Shown here: positions 7,506 through 18,833 of the stretch, one piece after another | Numbering within the stretch: position 1 is the first letter of the stretch | How the letters are laid out: each line of letters opens with the position of its first letter | Source of the DNA: Streptococcus sp. S784/96/1 | GTDB lineage: Bacteria; Bacillota; Bacilli; Lactobacillales; Streptococcaceae | DNA: 49,263 nt | Assembly (NCBI RefSeq): GCF_902729355.1 | Contig: NZ_CACVCC010000018.1 | Location: forward strand, 1-49,263 | Reading direction: 5' to 3' | Program-made: the position numbers and the translations under genes | Notes under the pieces: model-generated | Told to the model about the DNA's origin: nothing | Database searches by the model: none | Seen by the model: the letters and a program-made list of their open reading frames with translations, nothing else

Positions 7506-8929
7506 AGAAAAAGTATTGTCTATTATCTCTAATAGCTTTAGTTACTCTGACCGCCTGTCAAAATATAGCTGTGGACCAAGTTTTGAAAAAACCAAATTTT
7601 GAAAATGTCTCGGTACATGATCCATCAATCATCAAAACTAATGATTCTTATTATATTGTTGGTTCTCACGCAATGTTTGCTAAGTCTTATGATCTTATCC
7701 AATGGGAACAGTTAGCCTCCTCAATCAATACAGATATCATGTTTGAGAATGTTAGAGAAGAGCTAGTAGAAGATTTTAAATATGCCAAAACAAACACTAT
7801 GTGGGCAAGTGATTTAGTCCAGTTAAAAGATGGTAAATATTATTTATATTATTGCCTTTGTGAAGGGAACTCCCCTCTTTCAGCACTAGGAGTTGCGGTC
7901 TCAGATTCAATAGAAGGGCCTTATAAAAAGGTTGAAACCTTCCTACATTCTGGAACCTCTCCGCAGTTTGGTAAAACTTACGATGCGACTAGACACCCCA
8001 ATGTTATAGACCCTAATGTTTTTTATGATAAAGATGGTAAATTATGGATGGTTTATGGTTCTTATTCAGGTGGGATATATATTCTTGAAATGGATGAAAC
8101 GACGGGCCTTCCCAAAGAACGTAATACTTACGGGAAACATTTACTGGGTGGGAATCATGCACGTATTGAAGCACCTTATATTCAATATCATTCAGAAACA
8201 GATTACTACTACTTATTTACATCTTTTGGAGGTTTAACAGCTGATGGTGGTTATAATTTGCGTGTGGCACGATCTAAAAATCCTGATGGACCTTATGAAG
8301 ACATATCAGGCAATAAGATGGATAGTGTTAAGGGAAAAGCAGGAACCACATTTGATGATTTGAGTATTCAAGATTATGGTAATAAAGTAATTGGTAATTT
8401 TCTTTACGAACCAGATGATGGATTAACAAATGCTGGTTATGTTTCACCTGGTCATAATTCAACTTATTGTGATGAAAAGAGTGGTAAATATTTTGCGATT
8501 TTCCATACACGTTTTCCAAATTCTGGAGAAATACATGAGGTCAGAGTTCATCAATTACTCTTTACAGAGTCTGGTTGGCCAGTAATGGTACCGCTCCGCT
8601 ATGGTGAAGAAACGATCGCAGACTATAAGAAGAATCAGATTGGTTTAGAGTTTAAGGCTATTCTCTTTGAAAAAGAAATTTCAGATGCTGTCTCAGAGCC
8701 CCAGATGATTCATTTAACATCAGATGGTAAAATTCAGGGAGAGCTAGAGGGGAACTGGCAATTATCGGATAAAAATACTAGTAAAGATTCTATAATTACT
8801 ATCAATAATACAACTTACAAGGGTAGGTTTATATCGGCTTGGGATGAATACCAAGAACAGCAGGCTATGACATTTACAGGCCTATCTGATAATGGCTTGC
8901 CAATATATCTAATTGAAGTGAGGAAATAA
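7502..8929 (+). CDS. GH43 endo-arabinanase-like lipoprotein
   Basis: The 475-residue protein begins with a lipoprotein signal ending at LTAC (Cys19). The five-blade propeller residues of GH43 are visible: base D40 in VHDPS, the pKa modulator D170 in VIDPNVFYD, and acid E223 in IEAPYI. The motif YGSYSGGIYILE and the C-terminal lipocalin-like beta domain (GELEGNWQL...) match endo-1,5-alpha-L-arabinanases of the AbnB/Abn2 type. Lipid anchoring places it on the outer face of the membrane, beside the binding lipoprotein. There it would cut arabinan into importable oligosaccharides. The next gene starts 3 bases after its stop. Strict endo activity is inferred from the family. Confidence 0.88.
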   Translation: MKKKYCLLSLIALVTLTACQNIAVDQVLKKPNFENVSVHDPSIIKTNDSYYIVGSHAMFAKSYDLIQWEQLASSINTDIMFENVREELVEDFKYAKTNTMWASDLVQLKDGKYYLYYCLCEGNSPLSALGVAVSDSIEGPYKKVETFLHSGTSPQFGKTYDATRHPNVIDPNVFYDKDGKLWMVYGSYSGGIYILEMDETTGLPKERNTYGKHLLGGNHARIEAPYIQYHSETDYYYLFTSFGGLTADGGYNLRVARSKNPDGPYEDISGNKMDSVKGKAGTTFDDLSIQDYGNKVIGNFLYEPDDGLTNAGYVSPGHNSTYCDEKSGKYFAIFHTRFPNSGEIHEVRVHQLLFTESGWPVMVPLRYGEETIADYKKNQIGLEFKAILFEKEISDAVSEPQMIHLTSDGKIQGELEGNWQLSDKNTSKDSIITINNTTYKGRFISAWDEYQEQQAMTFTGLSDNGLPIYLIEVRK

Positions 8930-8932
8930 ATA

Positions 8933-9892
8933 ATGTCAAAACAACTAATTTATCAAAACCCTATTGTATTGGAGCGGGCCGACCCGTGGGTCTACAAGCA
9001 CACGGATGGTTATTATTATTTTACAGGATCTGTACCTGGATACCAGACGATTGAGTTACGCCGTGCTAAGTCATTAAATGATTTAGGTGAAAAAGCTGAA
9101 GTAGTAACCGTGTGGTATGCGCATGAAACAGGGCCTCTGAGCGAACTGGTTTGGGCGCCAGAAATTCACTATCTAAGAGGTAAGTGGTATATTTATTTTG
9201 CTGCAAGTGATGATGCAGTGGAACGCAATCAATATCATCATCACCGCATGTTTGTACTGGAGAATGAAAGCGCTAATCCGATGAAAGGTGAGTGGATTGA
9301 AAAAGGTCAAATTAGAACTCAGTATGAAAGTTTTAGCATTGATGCAACAGTCTTTGAATTAGAAGACGAGCTCTATTATATATGGGCACAACTTGACCCA
9401 AGGATTCCAGGTAATTCAAACCTTTACATTTCTAAAATGGTTAATCCTTGGACGTTGACAGGTCCTCAAAAATTATTGACCATTCCAGAATACGATTGGG
9501 AAAAAATTGGGTTCTTAGTTAATGAAGCGCCAGCAGTTATCATTCGTAATGGCAAAGTATTTGTGACTTATTCTGCCAGTGCGACTGATGAAAACTATGC
9601 TATGGGCTTATTGTGGGCTGATGCTAATTCGGACTTGTTGGATGGTTATTCTTGGCATAAGTCTGAAAAACCGGTCTTTGTTTCTTCAGAAAAAAATCGT
9701 CTTTTTGGTCCAGGTCATAATTCGTTTACACGAAATGAGGATGATACGAAAGATGTTTTGATTTTCCATGCACGTCCTGAAAAAAATAAAGAAGGCGATC
9801 CGCTAGATAATCCTAATCGCCATGCCAATGCTCAGGTGTTTTCATGGGATGAAAATGGATTCCCAGTATTTGGAGAACCGGGGGCAGGCTAA
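8933..9892 (+). CDS. GH43 exo-alpha-L-arabinofuranosidase/arabinanase-like enzyme, cytoplasmic
   Basis: This is a compact 319-residue single-domain protein without signal peptide. The opening NPIVLERADPWVYKHTDGYYYFTGSV, catalytic base D17, D137 in FSIDATVF and acid E198 in NEAPAVI are typical of the GH43 subgroup (subfamily 26 by my recollection) that removes arabinofuranose from arabinan or arabino-oligosaccharides. The start lies 3 bases after the upstream stop. It differs clearly from the other GH43 proteins here, which share the VHDPS...GGIY pattern. It probably degrades imported oligosaccharides. Confidence 0.85.
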   Translation: MSKQLIYQNPIVLERADPWVYKHTDGYYYFTGSVPGYQTIELRRAKSLNDLGEKAEVVTVWYAHETGPLSELVWAPEIHYLRGKWYIYFAASDDAVERNQYHHHRMFVLENESANPMKGEWIEKGQIRTQYESFSIDATVFELEDELYYIWAQLDPRIPGNSNLYISKMVNPWTLTGPQKLLTIPEYDWEKIGFLVNEAPAVIIRNGKVFVTYSASATDENYAMGLLWADANSDLLDGYSWHKSEKPVFVSSEKNRLFGPGHNSFTRNEDDTKDVLIFHARPEKNKEGDPLDNPNRHANAQVFSWDENGFPVFGEPGAG

Positions 9893-9968
9893 ATCATCAA
9901 ATATAAGAGTTTAGGAACAATATTTTTATACTTTTAACGATATCAGTGAGATATCTAGAGGAGTTTGA

Positions 9969-12377
9969 ATGAAAGACAATCGTTATTTAAATGCAGAATG
10001 CCATCAGCGTTTTTCAATTAGGAAAAGTCATTTAGGAGCAAGTAGTGTCTTGCTCGGCGTATCGTTATTGTTACTTTTTGGTGCAGCACCTGCTGCAGCA
10101 AATGAATTAGAAAACTCATTAGAAAGTCCTCCATATACTGTTCTGACAACAGAGGCTGATTCAAATAGTGTGGTAGATAAAGTTACAGATCAAGAAAATG
10201 AAGCAGAACAGACAGTTACTCCAGAGGTAGAGGCAAACCAAGCTCTTGCTGAGGAAGTGAACGACCTAGAAACTATTCAGATGGTTGATGACAATATGAC
10301 AGTAACATTACCAGATACAAGTGAGGAAGCTACTGAAACATCTATTGATGAAGAGTTTTCACGTGTTTCTGTTCATGACCCATCTATTTTTTATGATGAG
10401 GCTTCAGGAACTTATTATGCATTTGGTTCACACTTAGCTCAAGCAAAATCAGATGATTTACAGAATTGGGCACCATTGTTTAATCATGAATATGAAAATC
10501 CATCAAGTGTCCTAGGAAATCTCAATGAAAATCTTGCTAAACCTTTTGAATGGGCAGGTTATGATGATGCTGATACGGCTAACGGACGTTATTCGGTTTG
10601 GGCACCGGATGTTATCTGGAATCCGGCTTATCAATGGGATGATGGCACGACTGGTGCTTACATGTACTATTTCTCAAATTCATCGACTTGGCGCCGTTCG
10701 GTTATTAGTTATGCGGTTTCCAAGACTGTTGAAGGGCCTTATGATTATGTAGATAGCTTGATTTATTCAGGTTTTACTAAAGAAGATGCTACAGATGGAA
10801 GTAGTCGTAATGTTAATTATAAGAACACTAATGTAGATGATTTGATGGAAGCTGGCGTTATTGAATCTGGATTTAGCGATAAATGGAATAGAGATAATGG
10901 GCACACTTATAATAATGACTACGCCCCAAACGCTATTGATGCCAATGTTTTTTACGATAAAACTGGAAAACTTTACATGAGTTATGGTTCTTGGTCAGGT
11001 GGTATTTACCTTTTGGAAATCGATCCAACAACTGGTAAGGCAATCTATCCTGGTAAGGATAGCATGACACCAGATGGTAGACATATTGATAAATATTTTG
11101 GGACACACTTGATTGGTAGTTGGCATCAATCAGGTGAAGCCCCTTATATTACTTATGACCCATCAACAGACTTTTATTATCTTTTTGTAACTTATGGAGG
11201 CTTAGGCAGAGAAGGCGGTTATAACATGCGTCTTTTCCGTTCTAAAACTGTTGATGGCCTTTATGTGGATGCCAAAGGAGAACATCCTAAATATACAGGA
11301 TGGACACCGAATCTCATTAATGCTGCTTACGGTGTTAAGGTGATGGGAAATTATAGTTTAGATTCATTAAAAACCTCATACATGTCACCTGGACATAATT
11401 CTGCACTTATTGACAAAGATGGGAATTGGTTCTTAGTTAATCATACTCGCTTCAATCAAGGAACGGAGTACCATGAAGTTCGTGTTCACCCAATGAAAAT
11501 GACAGAAGATGGGTGGCCAGTCGCTTTACCTTTTGAATATCGACCAATCAATGTGGCCTTAACAGAGCGAAGTGTCAAACAATTTAGTGGTGATTACGAA
11601 TTTGTTAATCATGGAACGGAAACGTCAGGTCAGCCCTTAGCGAAATCACGTTTACAATTGAATGATGATGGTTCAGTTTCAGGTGCTTTAACAGGAAATT
11701 GGACGGTTACTGAAAAAAGTGGTCATTTCTATGTGACGCTAATAACAGACAGTGGCACAACTTATCAAGGGATTTTTGAACTTCAAAAGGATGAGAGTCC
11801 TGGGAAAAAAGTAAGTCTCGTTTTCGCTTTGGTGGGGAACAATAATGAAGTTATCTGGGGAGTCAAACCTTATGAAGTAGAGACGAAATCTACTATTAAA
11901 ATTCACTTTTTAAACGAAAAAAATGCTGAGATTTTACCTACTCAAACAATAGATGGTTTTGTAGGGGAAACTGTTGCTTTGCCAGAGGTTCCTTTTGTAG
12001 AAGGTTACCACTTTGAGACTATTTTGAAATTTGTTGATGGAACAAATAAAATCATTTACCGTTACCAATCGCCCAAAGAAACGTTAAACACTTTAGATAT
12101 TAATCAGCCAGGGAAAAACTATGGTCAGACTTTAACTTCTGATGTTACTGGAAATGTGACAAACAATGTTCCTAAATCAACAGTGCAAATACTAGGTAAT
12201 GAAGAGTTATCCGTTGTATTAAGTGGTCGGTCTGCTGATGTATCACATGATAGTGAAAAACCATTGCATACTGCACTTCCTAAAACAAGTAGTATGGATA
12301 GCATGCTAACAATGATAGGCAGCTTTTTATTATCAGGAGTGATGTTGCTATTAAAGAAAACGAAGCGATGGAGCTAG
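9969..12377 (+). CDS. Cell-wall-anchored GH43 endo-arabinanase with FSIRK signal and LPKTS sorting signal
   Basis: This 802-residue surface enzyme has, in order: a signal peptide with the YSIRK-type motif FSIRKSHLGASS (from residue 15) and cleavage near AAPAAA (about 39-44); an acidic linker to about 130; a GH43 propeller with D137 (VHDPS), D324 (AIDANVFYD) and E390 (GEAPYI); a C-terminal beta domain; a MucBP-like module at about 641-703 (IKIHFLNEKNAEILPTQTI); a spacer; and a sortase signal LPKTS (770-774) followed by a membrane helix and KKTKR. It is therefore covalently attached to peptidoglycan and attacks arabinan outside. It lies 76 bases after the preceding gene with its own GAGGAG site. 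The odd LPKTS (instead of LPxTG) should still be read by streptococcal sortase A, but that is inference. Confidence 0.9.
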   Translation: MKDNRYLNAECHQRFSIRKSHLGASSVLLGVSLLLLFGAAPAAANELENSLESPPYTVLTTEADSNSVVDKVTDQENEAEQTVTPEVEANQALAEEVNDLETIQMVDDNMTVTLPDTSEEATETSIDEEFSRVSVHDPSIFYDEASGTYYAFGSHLAQAKSDDLQNWAPLFNHEYENPSSVLGNLNENLAKPFEWAGYDDADTANGRYSVWAPDVIWNPAYQWDDGTTGAYMYYFSNSSTWRRSVISYAVSKTVEGPYDYVDSLIYSGFTKEDATDGSSRNVNYKNTNVDDLMEAGVIESGFSDKWNRDNGHTYNNDYAPNAIDANVFYDKTGKLYMSYGSWSGGIYLLEIDPTTGKAIYPGKDSMTPDGRHIDKYFGTHLIGSWHQSGEAPYITYDPSTDFYYLFVTYGGLGREGGYNMRLFRSKTVDGLYVDAKGEHPKYTGWTPNLINAAYGVKVMGNYSLDSLKTSYMSPGHNSALIDKDGNWFLVNHTRFNQGTEYHEVRVHPMKMTEDGWPVALPFEYRPINVALTERSVKQFSGDYEFVNHGTETSGQPLAKSRLQLNDDGSVSGALTGNWTVTEKSGHFYVTLITDSGTTYQGIFELQKDESPGKKVSLVFALVGNNNEVIWGVKPYEVETKSTIKIHFLNEKNAEILPTQTIDGFVGETVALPEVPFVEGYHFETILKFVDGTNKIIYRYQSPKETLNTLDINQPGKNYGQTLTSDVTGNVTNNVPKSTVQILGNEELSVVLSGRSADVSHDSEKPLHTALPKTSSMDSMLTMIGSFLLSGVMLLLKKTKRWS

Positions 12378-12404
12378 TCGTTCTGCATGAAAGGAGATTT
12401 CTTT

Positions 12405-13598
12405 ATGAAAGAGAGTGCGTTAACATTCGGTGTTCATGATCCGACGATTATTGAGTCGGATGGGAAGTTTTATTTGTATTCAACAGATACGCGCCAGCCA
12501 GAAACGTCAGGAATTCCTATTAGAAAATCAGAAGATCTTATGACATGGGAATTTAAAGGCCAGGCAATGCCAGAGGTGCCTAATGATGCTAAGCGTTGGA
12601 GTCAAGCGGTAGGACTTTGGGCTCCGGAAATTATTAAATATGGTGATGAATATCGTATTTATTATTCTGCTTCAACCTTTGGTAGTACAATTTCTTATAT
12701 TGGTTTAGCTACTGCAAAAACACCTATGGGCCCTTTTGAAGATAAAGGGGTTATTGTCAAAACAAACCCAGAGTTATGTGATCATAATGCCATTGATGCT
12801 AATGTGGTGATAGATAAAGAAGGTGAGCAGTGGTTTGTTTATGGTTCTTTCTTTGGTGGTATTTATATTTTGCCTCTAGATAAAGAAAGTGGGAAACCTA
12901 AAGAAGCTGGTTTTGGGAAGCGTATTGCGGTACGTCCAAAGAGTGTTGATACAGCGATTGAAGGTGGTTTTATTTACTACAATTCAGAAACGGATTATTA
13001 TTATTTGTTTTGTTCATATGATTCATTGAACGATAGTTATAATATCCGTGTAGCGCGCTCTCGTCAAATTGATGGTCCTTATGTGGATAGTAAAGGTTTG
13101 GCAATGGATGACTTAGAGCATGAACCCAACGATATCGGTGTGAAGTTGCTAGGCAGTTATCAATTTATTGGTGAGAAACCTGTATTTGCACCCGGCCATA
13201 ATTCTATTTTTAAGCGCTCAGATGATAGCTTATTTATGGTTCACCATGCTAGACGTCAGACTTTCTCTGACAAATTTTTCTTAAATATTAGACAATTGGA
13301 TTGGCTATCAAGTGGTTGGCCTGTTGTATCTCCAGTTTTTTATGAAGGGGCTTGTGATGAGGAAGCGTTAGAACTGGAAGGAATTTGGAATATTGTCCGA
13401 TTTGACTCCGATAGTGGTCTAAAAGAGAGTACTACAGAAAAGATTGTTGTTAGTGACTACGAACGAACTATCGGGAATGAATTTAACTGGAAAGACGTCT
13501 TAGTGAAAACAAGGTTAGTCGTTAAAGATGGGGGTAGCAGGCAAATTTTCTCTGGTTTAACTCCAGAGGGCTATGCATTGATTGCGATAAAAGAGTGA
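12405..13598 (+). CDS. GH43 arabinanase/arabinofuranosidase, cytoplasmic
   Basis: This 397-residue protein has no signal peptide. GH43 residues are base D12 (FGVHDPT), D131 (AIDANVV) and acid E186 (AIEGGFIYY), plus YGSFFGGIYIL and a C-terminal beta domain (LELEGIWNIV). I chose the ATG at 12405 because AAAGGAGA lies at 12390-12397; the upstream ATG at 12387 has no ribosome site. It resembles the lipoprotein and wall-anchored GH43 enzymes upstream, suggesting that the three arose by duplication and acquired different cell addresses. The acid-site context EGGFI instead of EAPYI hints at an altered substrate, perhaps short arabino-oligosaccharides. Confidence 0.85.
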   Translation: MKESALTFGVHDPTIIESDGKFYLYSTDTRQPETSGIPIRKSEDLMTWEFKGQAMPEVPNDAKRWSQAVGLWAPEIIKYGDEYRIYYSASTFGSTISYIGLATAKTPMGPFEDKGVIVKTNPELCDHNAIDANVVIDKEGEQWFVYGSFFGGIYILPLDKESGKPKEAGFGKRIAVRPKSVDTAIEGGFIYYNSETDYYYLFCSYDSLNDSYNIRVARSRQIDGPYVDSKGLAMDDLEHEPNDIGVKLLGSYQFIGEKPVFAPGHNSIFKRSDDSLFMVHHARRQTFSDKFFLNIRQLDWLSSGWPVVSPVFYEGACDEEALELEGIWNIVRFDSDSGLKESTTEKIVVSDYERTIGNEFNWKDVLVKTRLVVKDGGSRQIFSGLTPEGYALIAIKE

Positions 13599-13613
13599 GT
13601 ATTAAGCTTGTAG

Positions 13614-15149
<1,536 letters not shown>

Positions 15150-15164
15150 GATAAGGAGAGTGAC

Positions 15165-16601
15165 ATGAAAATTACATTGACTCAAGAAAAAGGACCAAAA
15201 ATTTCAAAATACATTTACGGCCATTTTGCTGAGCACTTAGGGCGTTGTATTTATGAAGGTCTTTATGTTGGAGAGGATTCTACGATTCCAAATATCAATG
15301 GTATGCGAACAGATGTCGTGGAAGCCTTGAAAAATATCCAAATTCCAGTGCTTCGCTGGCCAGGAGGCTGTTTTGCTGATGAGTATCATTGGAAAGATGG
15401 TATTGGCCTTAAAGAGAATCGTAAAAAAATTGTCAACACTCACTGGGGTGGGGTAACCGAAAATAATCATTTTGGGACACATGAATTTTTTGAACTGATT
15501 AAACAGCTTGGCTGTGAAGCATATATTAACGGTAATGTAGGTAGTGGTACTGTTCAAGAAATGCAAGAATGGGTCGAATACATGACGATGGGTGGTGAAT
15601 CGCCAATGGCAAATCTTCGTCGTGAAAACGGTCAGGAAGAGCCTTGGAAAGTAGCCTTCTTCGGTGTCGGTAACGAAAGCTGGGGTTGCGGTGGTAACAT
15701 GCGCCCAGATTACTATGCGGATGAGTATCGTCGTTATCAAACTTATGTGCGTCAATATGGACAAGAGAAAATTTACAAGATTGCTTGTGGTCCTAATATT
15801 GATGATTATCACTGGATGGATCGTGTCATGGCAATTGCTGCGCCTTTTATGGATGGTATCAGTCTGCACCATTATGCCTTAACAGGTGCTTGGGAGGATA
15901 AAGGTCCTGCTACTAATTTTGAAGAAGCTCACTGGTGGTCATTGATTAAAAGCGCTCAAAAAATGGATGAACTCATCACCAAGCACAGCACAATCATGGA
16001 TAAGTATGACCCAGAAAAACGAGTTGGTTTAATCGTTGATGAATGGGGTTCATGGTTGGCAGTTGAACCAGGTACAAATCCAGGTTTCCTTTATCAGCAA
16101 AATACGATTCGTGATGCTATGGTAGCCGCAGTAACCTTAAATATTTTCCATAAACATGCCGAACGTGTTCATATGGCTAATATTGCTCAAACAGTCAATG
16201 TTTTGCAATCCATGATTTTAACAGAAGGCAGTCAAATGGTGAAAACACCTAGCTATCATGTTTTTGACTTGTATAAAGTTCACCAGGATGCAGAGCTTGT
16301 AGCTTCCTATGGCGACAGTGCAGAACCCCTTTCTTACACCGTATCGCAAAAAGATGGTATCGTGTCCGTGTCTTTGTGTAACTATGCTTTGACTGAAGAA
16401 CAAACCGTAGAAGTAGATGGTATTCTAGGAGATATCATCAAGGAAGCACGATACATTACTGCAGAAAAGATGGATGACTATAATGACTTTGATCATCCGG
16501 AAACAATTGTTATTAAAGAGTTTGAGGGAGCTTCACTTCGCGATGGACGATTGACGGTGACCCTGCCTCCAATGTCCGTTGCAACAATTCAAATTGTTTA
16601 G
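15165..16601 (+). CDS. Second GH51 alpha-L-arabinofuranosidase
   Basis: This 478-residue cytoplasmic enzyme belongs to a different GH51 branch from its neighbour. It has [18 protein letters not shown], acid/base E171 in [12 protein letters not shown], and nucleophile E293 in VDEWGSWL. The GNESWGCGG variant is known from arabinofuranosidases acting on small oligosaccharides. TAAGGAGAG precedes the ATG. Having two diverged GH51 enzymes side by side suggests a division of labour by linkage (alpha-1,5 against alpha-1,2/1,3), which the sequence cannot resolve. Confidence 0.92.
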   Translation: MKITLTQEKGPKISKYIYGHFAEHLGRCIYEGLYVGEDSTIPNINGMRTDVVEALKNIQIPVLRWPGGCFADEYHWKDGIGLKENRKKIVNTHWGGVTENNHFGTHEFFELIKQLGCEAYINGNVGSGTVQEMQEWVEYMTMGGESPMANLRRENGQEEPWKVAFFGVGNESWGCGGNMRPDYYADEYRRYQTYVRQYGQEKIYKIACGPNIDDYHWMDRVMAIAAPFMDGISLHHYALTGAWEDKGPATNFEEAHWWSLIKSAQKMDELITKHSTIMDKYDPEKRVGLIVDEWGSWLAVEPGTNPGFLYQQNTIRDAMVAAVTLNIFHKHAERVHMANIAQTVNVLQSMILTEGSQMVKTPSYHVFDLYKVHQDAELVASYGDSAEPLSYTVSQKDGIVSVSLCNYALTEEQTVEVDGILGDIIKEARYITAEKMDDYNDFDHPETIVIKEFEGASLRDGRLTVTLPPMSVATIQIV

Positions 16602-16613
16602 AAGGAGAAAATA

Positions 16614-17432
16614 ATGACTATTTTAGAAGAAACCTTTACATTGGCAAACGGTGTCAAGATTCACAAGGTTGGTCTTGGGACTTGGCAGTCGGAACCCAAT
16701 GATGCCTATAAGGCGACTAAGTTTGCTCTTGAAAATGGTTATTTCCACATTGATACAGCCTATGTGTACGGTAACCAAGTAGAGGTTGGTCAAGGTCTCA
16801 AAGACAGTGGTGTCGCGCGTGATAAGATTTTTATCACTTCGAAAATTCCGGCAGAGTGGAAATCCTATGATGAGTCCATTAAGGCGATTGACGAAAGCTT
16901 AGAACAACTTGGTGTTGACTACATTGATTTGATGTTGATTCATGCTCCCAGACCATGGTCTGAAATGCATCAAAGACCGATTGGTGAGCGTTATTATGAC
17001 GAAAATGCAGAGATGTGGCGTGCACTCGAAGATGCCTATGAATCTGGGAAATTAAGAGCTATTGGCGTTTCAAATTTTGATGTTGATGATTTGAAATACC
17101 TTGCTCAAAAGGCACGTATTCAACCTATGGTTAATCAAATTATCTACCATATTGGCAATACTAATGCAGAGGTTTTAGACTACTGTCAAAAACATGACAT
17201 CTTAGTAGAAGGTTACTCACCGATTGCTACAGGCCGTTTACTTGGCAATGAGCGTGTACAGGAAATTGCAGATAAGTACGGAAAATCCATTCCACAAATC
17301 TGTATTCGATATTTGCTAGAGAAAGATATTTTACCATTGCCAAAATCGGTGCATGAAAACTATATTGTGCAAAACGCAGCTGTTGACTTTGTTATTGATG
17401 CTGTAGATATGGCTTATTTGGATAGCTTGTAA
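16614..17432 (+). CDS. Aldo/keto reductase
   Basis: This 272-residue NAD(P)H-dependent reductase has the complete AKR tetrad: D47, Y52 (HIDTAYVYGN), K77 (ITSKI) and H110 (LMLIHAPRP). The end of the barrel has the cofactor-binding region LPLPKSVHENYI. It is the last gene of the arabinan operon, 12 bases behind the second GH51 and before a terminator. It may reduce an aldose or a toxic aldehyde formed during pentose use, for example arabinose to arabitol. The family is too broad to name the substrate. Confidence 0.88.
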   Translation: MTILEETFTLANGVKIHKVGLGTWQSEPNDAYKATKFALENGYFHIDTAYVYGNQVEVGQGLKDSGVARDKIFITSKIPAEWKSYDESIKAIDESLEQLGVDYIDLMLIHAPRPWSEMHQRPIGERYYDENAEMWRALEDAYESGKLRAIGVSNFDVDDLKYLAQKARIQPMVNQIIYHIGNTNAEVLDYCQKHDILVEGYSPIATGRLLGNERVQEIADKYGKSIPQICIRYLLEKDILPLPKSVHENYIVQNAAVDFVIDAVDMAYLDSL

Positions 17433-17442
17433 TAATATATTT

Positions 17443-17474
17443 AGGAGATGGGGTGACCTTTTCTCCTTTTTTAT
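17443..17474 (+). terminator. Terminator at the end of the arabinan operon
   Basis: A short stem AGGAGA/TCTCCT (17443-17448 with 17462-17467) is followed by TTTTTTA. The stem is weak, but its place right after the last operon gene supports it. Confidence 0.6.
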
Positions 17475-17504
17475 TTGAATCATCAATACAGCTAGTATCA
17501 ATTA

Positions 17505-18710
17505 TTAAAATTTACCAAAATGCATCCGATAATATAGGGGGCTGTAGTTACTGAATTTTTTAAATACTTTTCCAAAATAACTTTGAGAACTATATCCTAA
17601 ACTTGTTGTAATCTCTGAAAGGCTGAGCTCAGTATAGATCAAGAGTTGTTCAGCGTAAGTCATTTTTTCTTGATAAATATAGTTTTGTATACTTGTGTTA
17701 AGTTCTTTTTGAAATAATTGTGTTAAATAACTTGATGAACAGGGAATAGCTTGAGCAACTTCTTCTGATGTAATAGGTTGGTGTAAATGTTCTGTAATAT
17801 ATGTTTGAGCCTTAGTCACAAAAGGATGAAAAAATGCTGAATCAGATGGACTTATGAGTAAAGAATTTTGTTTTGTGTATTGTTTGACTAATAGGGTAAA
17901 TTCAATTTCTGATTGGCGGATATGAGCTATAATCTCTTCAAGTGATGTTAATGTTTCGACAGCTGAAATAAATTGATCACTCATGGAGTAAGCAATTTCT
18001 GGCGGAACCCCACCTTTCATTGCAGAACGACTAGCTAAGGTTATGACAACAATTGCTAAATTTTTAAAGTTTCTCAATTCATTATCTGCTAAGATTCCTA
18101 TCTCACCAGTGTAGACCTCTTCCCAGCTTTGTTTTAATTTAACAAGATCACCTTGAGCAATACTATTTTGTTCTCTTAATTCTTGTTGGTAAGAATTATG
18201 GTGTTGAGCATGTTCTCTATTGTTGAATAAAAGTGCTGTTGATTTACCCTTGATCTGCTCAAAGGTCATCCTAAAATTAGAAATCCAAATTTCTTCTTGA
18301 TTGAGTTCGTAGTTATGCAGGCAATTATGAAGTAATAAAGAATATTCTACAATAATCATCAAAGTATTTGTGGGTAGTGTATTGACTAATTGTGAAAGGT
18401 CTAATGGTTGTGATTGAAATTGATGCTTAAGAGCTGTAGAGTTGAGTGCTTTCAATGGGCCGATAATATAGATATCTTGTTTATATTTGATGAGTGAAAA
18501 GACAATATTATTATTGTAGGTAATGATTTTGGGGCAAGAGTGATTTCCTAGTGTCAGTAGTGGATACTCTAGGATTTCTTGACAATTTTGATAATGAGCG
18601 ATGATATCAAAATTGTCACAATAACTTTTTATCAAATTATGCTGATGGTAGTGTGTAACACATGTCTGTAGTTTTCTAGAAATATATTTTAAAAGATAAT
18701 TTTCAGCCAT
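17505..18710 (-). CDS. AraC/XylS-family transcriptional regulator
   Basis: The last 100 or so of 401 residues hold the two AraC helix-turn-helices: ITSEEVAQAIPCSSSYLTQLFQKE and LSEITTSLGYSSQSYFGKVFKKFSNYSPLYYR. The N-terminal ~280 residues form an uncharacterised sensing domain with no membrane segment, so it is a cytoplasmic sensor. It is divergent from the GH43-GH42-GPH transporter unit with about 120 bases between the starts. The target promoter has a good -10 but no -35, which fits an activator. The ligand is probably a sugar released by those enzymes (inference). The start ATG at 18710 has a modest AAAGGGG upstream. Confidence 0.9.
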   Translation of the reverse strand: MAENYLLKYISRKLQTCVTHYHQHNLIKSYCDNFDIIAHYQNCQEILEYPLLTLGNHSCPKIITYNNNIVFSLIKYKQDIYIIGPLKALNSTALKHQFQSQPLDLSQLVNTLPTNTLMIIVEYSLLLHNCLHNYELNQEEIWISNFRMTFEQIKGKSTALLFNNREHAQHHNSYQQELREQNSIAQGDLVKLKQSWEEVYTGEIGILADNELRNFKNLAIVVITLASRSAMKGGVPPEIAYSMSDQFISAVETLTSLEEIIAHIRQSEIEFTLLVKQYTKQNSLLISPSDSAFFHPFVTKAQTYITEHLHQPITSEEVAQAIPCSSSYLTQLFQKELNTSIQNYIYQEKMTYAEQLLIYTELSLSEITTSLGYSSQSYFGKVFKKFSNYSPLYYRMHFGKF

Positions 18711-18767
18711 GCGATGTAACCCCTTTCAGAATATGATTGTATTTTACCAAAAAGTAGTGAAAAATGA

Positions 18768-18796
18768 TATAAAAAAGGATATTTAGACTTTATAAT
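18768..18796 (+). promoter_or_regulatory. Activator-type promoter for the GH43-GH42-transporter unit
   Basis: TATAAT at 18791-18796 is a perfect -10, but the position 17 bases upstream (about 18768-18773) does not resemble TTGACA. A missing -35 next to a divergent AraC-family gene suggests AraC-dependent activation. The leader to the ATG at 18834 is short. Confidence 0.45.
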
Positions 18797-18833
18797 GATG
18801 TTTGTAAAAACGCATACAAAGGAGAGTTGTGTA

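Noticed and set aside
9893..9968. Independent promoter before the wall-anchored GH43
   Set aside because: A TATACT hexamer is present, but no acceptable -35 lies at the right distance; GATATC repeats nearby are short and may be chance.
15237..15872. 211-codon open frame on the - strand
   Set aside because: It lies wholly inside the second GH51 gene, which has intact catalytic motifs; the antisense frame has no ribosome site or recognisable domain.
18800..18818. cre box in the leader of the AraC-controlled GH43 gene (TGTAAAAACGCATACA)
   Set aside because: The CG is two positions off relative to the cre consensus, so it only superficially resembles a CcpA site.
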